Shown: piece after piece, positions 58,594 to 64,000 of the stretch | How the letters are laid out: every line of letters begins with the position of its first letter | Numbering within the stretch: position 1 is the first letter of the stretch | From: Muscardinus avellanarius | Taxonomy: Eukaryota; Chordata; Mammalia; Rodentia; Gliridae | Assembly: GCA_963383645.1 (NCBI GenBank) | Contig: OY726569.1 | Span: 33,009,592 to 33,073,591 of the forward strand | DNA length: 64,000 nt | Direction of reading: 5' to 3' | Translations under genes and position numbers: made by a program | The notes under the pieces: model-generated | What the model was told of the DNA's origin: nothing | Databases searched by the model: none | What the model saw: only the letters and a program-made list of their open reading frames with translations

Positions 58594-58797
58594 AGAAAGA
58601 CCAAGCCTGGCAAGATAGCAGGAATCTGTAATCCCAGTACTTGAGGGGCTAAAACAGGGAACTGAAGGTTCCAGGCCAGTTTCAGCAACTTAGTAAGGTC
58701 CTATTTCAAAGTAAAAAATAAAATAGGGCTGGAGGTGTATCTCAGAGGTAGATCGTCCCTGGGTTCTATCCACAGTACCACATACACACAGAAAGAC
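58594..58797 (+). mobile_element. B1-dID SINE with short target-site duplication
   Basis: Body 58602-58789: 'ggaatctgtaatcccagtacttga', 'ggaggtgtatctcagaggtagatcgtccctgggttctatcc'. Flanks agaaagac at 58594-58601 and 58790-58797. Confidence 0.9.
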
Positions 58798-59014
58798 ACA
58801 AGTCGTGAAAAGCCTTTCCAAGCTACTTCTATCCCCTCATAGACCTCTTCCACATCTCCATGCCAAACTTTGTTTGAATTTACACTCAAATGCAATTTCT
58901 CTTGAAGATAAGAAACATTAATTCTTATTTTCTTGAGTAACATTTCTTGAATGATCCAGGAGGCATGCTCATGCACAATGAGTGAGAATATTAGAGTTGC
59001 TCCATAGAGGGAAA
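58798..59014. other. Single-copy sequence, nothing recognised
   Basis: No feature supported. Confidence 0.5.
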
Positions 59015-59215
59015 AGTAAATTAACATTTCTTGAATGCTAAGAATTTTCTAGAAATTCTAAGGCATTTTTTTCAATGTGGATGATCTCATTCGATTCTCT
59101 TATCTCTTATTATTGTCACTTAACATTTTACATACAGGAAGCATGGAACATTTTAATGTCTTTCTGAACTCCTGAGTAGAACAAAGATTCAAATGCAAGC
59201 AGGCTAACTCAAACG
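59015..59215 (-). mobile_element. MIR SINE, antisense (ancient)
   Basis: 'tttcttgaatgctaagaattttctagaaattctaaggca', 'gatctcattcgattctcttat', 'cacttaacattttacatacaggaagc', 'gattcaaatgcaagcagg' follow antisense MIR in order. Confidence 0.55.
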
Positions 59216-60839
59216 TTCACAAGCCTCACTGATGAACCAAGTTGGCTCTGTGGAGCACTGCTATCGCTGTTTCCCTCTTTTATTCTGCCTGTCTGCAAAA
59301 CCTTGCTCCATTATGTCTGCCAGTGCTGAATCAGTTAAACTAGTGTTATCAAGTCTCCTAACTATGAATGTAGAAGAAAAATCTTAGGAGAGAACCTGCA
59401 TTAGTTTTATCGATCTGCTTTTGCAGAATTGAAAACAAAAAGCCATCTTGAAGCACATCAATAGAATTATGGTTTCCCCTGTGAGAATTTACTACATTGG
59501 TGTTCTGATTTGTTCTCTTCTAAAGAAGGAGCACAGAAAAAATTATTAGGTGCTAAAACAGGCTGCCTCTGATGAATTACTGACAGCTCCACATATCTTT
59601 CTAGTGTTTTGTTTTCCTCAACGCATGCTAACATTACTCATCCTGCACTTTAACAAATTATAAAAGGTTTATTCAGATTTATTTAGTTATTTGTTTATTT
59701 TAAGATTGAGGCCCCAGGACATCAAAGCACCATACATATAAGTCATTAAATGAGGTGCTGGGATTAATACATGTTTTAGAGTAAAGCTTTTTTTCCCCCA
59801 TTTTTCTCATCTACTTTAAATTCATCTTTGTTCATGAAAATATTGGCTAGGATCTAGTACACATCCTAGCTATGCAATTATGGTTTTGAAACAAAATATA
59901 GGTGAAATATTATTCCTTTCAGGAAAGCCTTTCTGAAATGTAAAAACATATATTACATGCACAAACATACTTTGAGTTACACTTATATTACATAGATCTG
60001 TAATATAGGTGTGTGCACATAGATACAGACACACAGGAGTTTTCTGAGCATCATATCATGCTTGCTACAAATCAGATATTTGTATAAAACAGTCTTAGTC
60101 ACTTTTTTTTTTTAAAGAAATGAGTCTTCAACAAAGGTGGCAATCTAAATACCTACATTTCCATGAATTAGATAACTTTTAACATCCACCATTCTCAAAA
60201 TGGTTTGAAGAATAAATAGTCCTATATTAAAAAAAAACAACAACAAAAAAGGCTGTATCCAATCCTAAATGTTTTTCTCTGTCCTGGTCTGCTCTATCAA
60301 GAGCACATTGCAGTTTTATGACTGTGGAATAAAAGTTTGAATATTTGTTTCTGCACACTGTTTGTGCCTCCTAAGTCACATGGCTTCAAAGGTCAAGCTC
60401 CTCCTTGCAGTGCCTTCCATACAACTTGCCAGTCCTCACTGCTACCAAGAGGCGTTGTGTTCCTAGTGAGATTTTAAAAGGCATTATTTCCATTGGGAAC
60501 AAAATGTTAGGCTGAAAAGAAGCAACACAACCACTAGCTGAGAACCATAAGCATTCCACCCAAACCATGCTCTTGTTCCTACCTGATGATACTGAATATG
60601 TCCAAGAAAAATGGAAGAAGCACCACTGTTTGGTTAGATGGTATTGACAGACATGAGATTTTGGATGCTTTTTTTTTTTTTAAACACAGAGTCTCTTCAA
60701 AGTTTTACTTTTCTGTTTGAGAAAATGGCTAACTTTTGATGTTAAGCCAACCACTCATTTTAAGCATTCTTAGAACAGAGCTGGGAATCTTTCATTGTTT
60801 CAGTTTTTCTTTATTCAGAAGCATCTTATTACATATTGT
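59216..60839. promoter_or_regulatory. Repeat-poor stretch; candidate non-coding elements
   Basis: No interspersed repeat is recognised over 1.6 kb. 59240-59640 (e.g. 'gtctgccagtgctgaatcagttaaac', 'aggctgcctctgatgaattactgacagctcc') and 60260-60600 are information-rich and uncoded. Whether they are conserved is unknown. Confidence 0.28.
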
Positions 60840-61540
60840 CAGGGAGTAGTTTTGAGAAGAGGCCATGGAACTGCAAGTCCTTCCCAGACGACCTGTCTAG
60901 TGGAACAGTGATCTGATGCCACTGGGTGAGAGTAAAATAGTTTATGCTTTGTGTTTTTAAAATGGGTTATAAATGACATGAGTTCAGCTTTATTAAATTA
61001 CCTTTTATTTTTTAACAAACACCATCTGTTTGGGCTTGGCAAATCTCCCACAGGAAAAAAAGAAAAAAAAATGTGTATCTTGAAATAGAAAAGAAAGTAT
61101 AACTTTTTCCTTTATAATTGACCCTAGTAATTTACTGAGGTTAGGTTATGCTGGTAAAGAACACAGCTTTTAAGTTTGCATACTAATATACTTATTTAGT
61201 ACAAAAGTTTGTATAGATTTTAAGAATTACTTGGAAATCCACCGCATGTTGTTTGTCTTATTTACTATTTTCCCCAAAGATGATGGATTAGTGACTTTTG
61301 CACATTGGACTCCCATTTTATAGATTAGCAAATATTGGCAGAAATGCAGTCACGTTTCAATATATAGCGAAATATATAGTGAACCAACAACCAAGATGGG
61401 CCTCAAATTTAGATTTTCTAAATAAATTTAGTAAATAATTAAATATGGTAAATAATTTGTGCCATTATTTTCCTTCCACTTCAGTCACAAGGTAGGTGGA
61501 AATGACATGAACTTTTGTGGACACCATGAAAACAGGACTG
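60840..61540. other. Repeat-poor sequence
   Basis: 60845-60960 ('cttcccagacgacctgtctagtggaacag') is richer than its flanks. The rest is AT-rich. No gene signal. Confidence 0.4.
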
Positions 61541-62260
61541 TAGGTAACCTGGAATGCAGAGTAGTATTAAGCAGCTTCAGCTGCTCCACAGCTGTGAGCC
61601 CTGCAGAGCTTTCTGTACCTCACCAAAGTAGAGGTAGTGATGGCGAAAAGTTAATCCCTGAGCCTGATCGAGCTGTGCTCAAACAAATTTGCTGAAGCGC
61701 CTTGGTGTAAATAGTCCAACCACTTTGGAATGTTTTTGCCAGTAGCCTGGATAATGGCTACTGACAAAAGAGTCAGCAAATGTAAAAACCACAGCTGGTC
61801 AGGATGTTGATGAGATGACTTCTTTCAGCATCATCAATGATTAGGGATGGTCAGACTTCAATTCTGAAAGAAATGAGGCTGAAACTAAACGAATTCAAGA
61901 GCAAGTAAGCAGACGGTTCAGAGAAAGGGAGTAATGAATGCATGGTTCCATGATAATCTTGGTGAATGCTGGCTGGCTGGATTCTTCTTTAGCTTTGTAT
62001 ATAGTATACAGTAATTTTTAATGGCTCTGCCTAAAGAGCTTATGACCACAGAGTTATCCTGGCCAGATTTCAGAATTGCTAACACGAAACATTTCTGTCC
62101 CTGGGTCTAAAAATCTCTGATTAAGGCACAGTGAAAATGAGCCTGAGGCCAGTGATATGGAGTTATATGGAATAAATATTAGAGATTTGATTGGCCAGGA
62201 AACGAGATGCCGAAGACCCACTGTCACCCAAACTCACTTGTCCTGATTTCAACTAAGCTA
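61541..62260. promoter_or_regulatory. Strongest enhancer-like candidate in the window
   Basis: About 700 bp, repeat-free and compositionally balanced, with clustered E-boxes ('agcttcagctgctccacagctgtg'), TEAD-like ggaatg in 'ctttggaatgtttttgcc', a second cagctg near 61793, 'tcatcaatgattagg' (PBX/homeodomain-like), and 'gtatacagtaatttttaatgg'. A 78-codon frame at 61459-61695 is not a recognisable protein. This is motif-level inference without comparative data. Confidence 0.35.
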
Positions 62261-63166
62261 TTTTGGAATAAAAATTGAGGCACTATTTGAAAGTTAAAAA
62301 GTTCCATTTGTCTTTCTAAGCTCTAATGCTCCTGGGAGATTTTATGTATGAAATGGAGTATAGAGGGTAGGTGACCTAGGTGTGGAGGATTCATATGACA
62401 GGTGAGTTTTCATCTGCAGTTAGCTCTTTCTAATTCTCTAGAGCACCCATAAAGTAATCTTCCTTAAGCCCTTTGCTTCTCTTTCTAAATTCCTTAATGA
62501 GCAACACGGAGCCCTGTCATAGTGCCCAAAATAGCACAAGAAGAAGGAAAAGGGCTTATATGGGTACAATCTCAGCTTCAAGGACAAAAGTATATTAATT
62601 AATGAGAACATATTTCAAAGTTCACTTCTAAAGCTTGCCATTTCATTACTGTCTTGGCCAAAGTACAAAATGATGATGATCTTTATTATTTTACTCCAAT
62701 GAAACTGCCATAAAGTGTTACTGATATTAAGAAAAAAGATTACCCTGAGTTTTTTTTTCAATCAGCTCTTTAAAAGACAAATAGCTACCCTTTGTTCTTT
62801 TCTGTTCCCTGACCCTTGATTTTATGTTTTCTTCCCCTACTCTCCCACCTTTTCCCCCTGCACTCTCTGTCCCTACTCCTCCAGTTTTCCTCCCTTTCAT
62901 CTTCCTTTTCTATTTATATCTTTGTGATATTCACTAGGGAACATTTAGGGTATAGAAAATATTTTATGTTTTTAAATAATTATTATATGGAACAGGCAGT
63001 AGAAAGTCACAAAGAAAAGCACTAATGGAATACAGTTGCTAGTCAGAGGAAAGAGAGAAATCCACTTTAACTTGTTGAGGAGTAAAGCACAGGTGAGTGC
63101 AAGTTTTATGGATGGAGATACCCTGAAGTGAGTATTAAGATAGGGTAGGACATAGCCATGTGGACT
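62261..63166. other. Single-copy sequence with a pyrimidine-rich stretch
   Basis: 62800-62915 is CT-rich. Nothing else is recognised. Confidence 0.45.
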
Positions 63167-63233
63167 CCTCAAAAGTATAAAATAGGTCTGGGAGTGTAGC
63201 CCTGAGGTAGGAGGGCTTTCAGGAACCCCAGTA

Positions 63234-63280
<47 letters not shown>

Positions 63281-63285
63281 GTGCT
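63167..63285 (+). mobile_element. 5'-truncated B1-dID SINE, short-linker subtype, with (CA)n tail
   Basis: Only the ID-like half is present: 'aaaataggtctgggagtgtagccctgaggtaggagggctttcaggaaccccagtacc', as in 11305-11529, followed by (CA)n 63237-63278. Confidence 0.88.
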
Positions 63286-63289
63286 AGGT

Positions 63290-64000
63290 ATTGATCATAC
63301 TTTTTATTTCTTGTGCCTTTAGGGTTTTATCAAGGAAGTTTTTTTTTTTATTTGTGCCTATTTGTTGAAGTGTTGAAACTATTCTTTCTTCAGGTAGTTG
63401 TAAGGTCTCTGATCTATCTTGAATTGACTCTTGTGCAAGGTGAAAATGTGGGATTTATTTTTACTTTTATGCATATAGTGAACCAGATTTGCCCAAACCA
63501 TTTGTTGAAGAAGGTATCTTTTCTTTTCCAGTGTATGTTTTTGACCCCTTTATCAAAATTCAAATGGCTATAAGTGTATGAATTTGTTTCTGTATCTTCT
63601 ATTCTGCTCAATTTGCCTGTGTTTCTGTTTTGTGCCAATATCATGCTGTTTTTATTAATATGGCCTCGTAGTATAGTTTGAAGTCAGGTATTATGATTCC
63701 TCTTGCATAGTTCTTGTTGATGAGAACTATTTTGGCTATTCCGTTTTTTTGTTGTTTATTTTTCCAAATGACTTGAAGCACTGATTTTTTTAATGTCTGT
63801 GAAGAATGATCTTGATAATTTAAAGGGTATTATATTGAATCCATGTGTATATAATACATCTATTTTGTTTATGGTGTTCTTTAGGTCTGAGGCATCTTTT
63901 CTGACCTTTTGTTTGGAAGATCAGTCTAGTGGTGTGAGAGGGGTGTTGACTTCTAATATTACTGTACTGGAATGTATGTGTGGTTTAATGTCATGAAAAG
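63290..64000 (-). mobile_element. L1 ORF2 region, antisense, with internal jump
   Basis: 'ttgaattgactcttgtgcaaggtg', 'aaaccatttgttgaagaaggtatctttt', 'gtgccaatatcatgctgttttta', 'gtagtatagtttgaagtcaggtattatgattcc' are antisense L1. After about 63865 the text moves to a different ORF2 region ('agtctagtggtgtgagaggggtgttgacttctaatattactg'), indicating deletion or a second fragment. It continues beyond the right edge. Confidence 0.85.

Noticed and set aside
1..64000. Bacterial or phage features (operons, ribosome binding sites, defence systems)
   Set aside because: Composition, L1/L2/MIR/SINE/ERV content and microsatellites show mammalian nuclear DNA, so no prokaryotic system applies.

Overview
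This window is nuclear DNA of a placental mammal and almost certainly a rodent. It is AT-rich, has no CpG island, no recognisable cellular exon and no tRNA or rRNA gene, and is filled with interspersed repeats. About thirty copies of one composite SINE are present: a 7SL/B1-like left half (near 'gtggtggcacacacttgtaatcccag') joined to an ID-like, tRNA-derived right half with Pol III A-box (tagctcagaggtaga) and B-box (ggttcaatccc) remnants. This B1-dID type is typical of squirrel-related rodents and a few other non-murid lineages, so a sciuromorph rodent is my best guess. The species cannot be fixed from sequence alone.

Layout. 1-2.8 kb is the 3' half of an L1 with an internally deleted reverse transcriptase. 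3.3-6 kb holds L2 pieces and an LTR-like element with a perfect 104-bp tandem duplication. 7-8.7 kb and 22.9-24.3 kb are repeat-poor and look like candidate conserved non-coding DNA. 9-22 kb is AT-rich sequence with SINEs, L2 and L1 tails and microsatellites. 25-26.7 kb is an old antisense L1 broken by two SINEs. 27-36 kb is mostly AT-rich single-copy sequence with several large microsatellites. 36.8-38.5 kb holds a SINE with a fold-back 5' end and a short L1 with clear target-site duplications. 39.2-43.3 kb is an ERV-L type provirus remnant on the minus strand (dUTPase-like and reverse-transcriptase remnants), invaded by L1 tails and by a SINE inside a SINE. 43.8-44.9 kb holds two MaLR-type LTR fragments in opposite orientation. 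46-48.6 kb is a decayed antisense L1. 50.1-50.7 kb is an L1 tail inserted in a SINE. 51.9-52.7 kb is a MaLR-like LTR with a purine tract of about 470 bp. 55-58.1 kb is more L1. 59-63 kb is the longest repeat-poor stretch and holds the strongest enhancer-like candidates. 63.3-64 kb is another antisense L1.

No gene set works together here. The only protein-coding traces are dead transposon ORFs. The window is best read as intergenic or deep-intronic sequence whose possible function lies in non-coding elements. The most instructive structures are rearranged SINEs (two hairpin fold-backs and one short tandem duplication) that suggest template switching.
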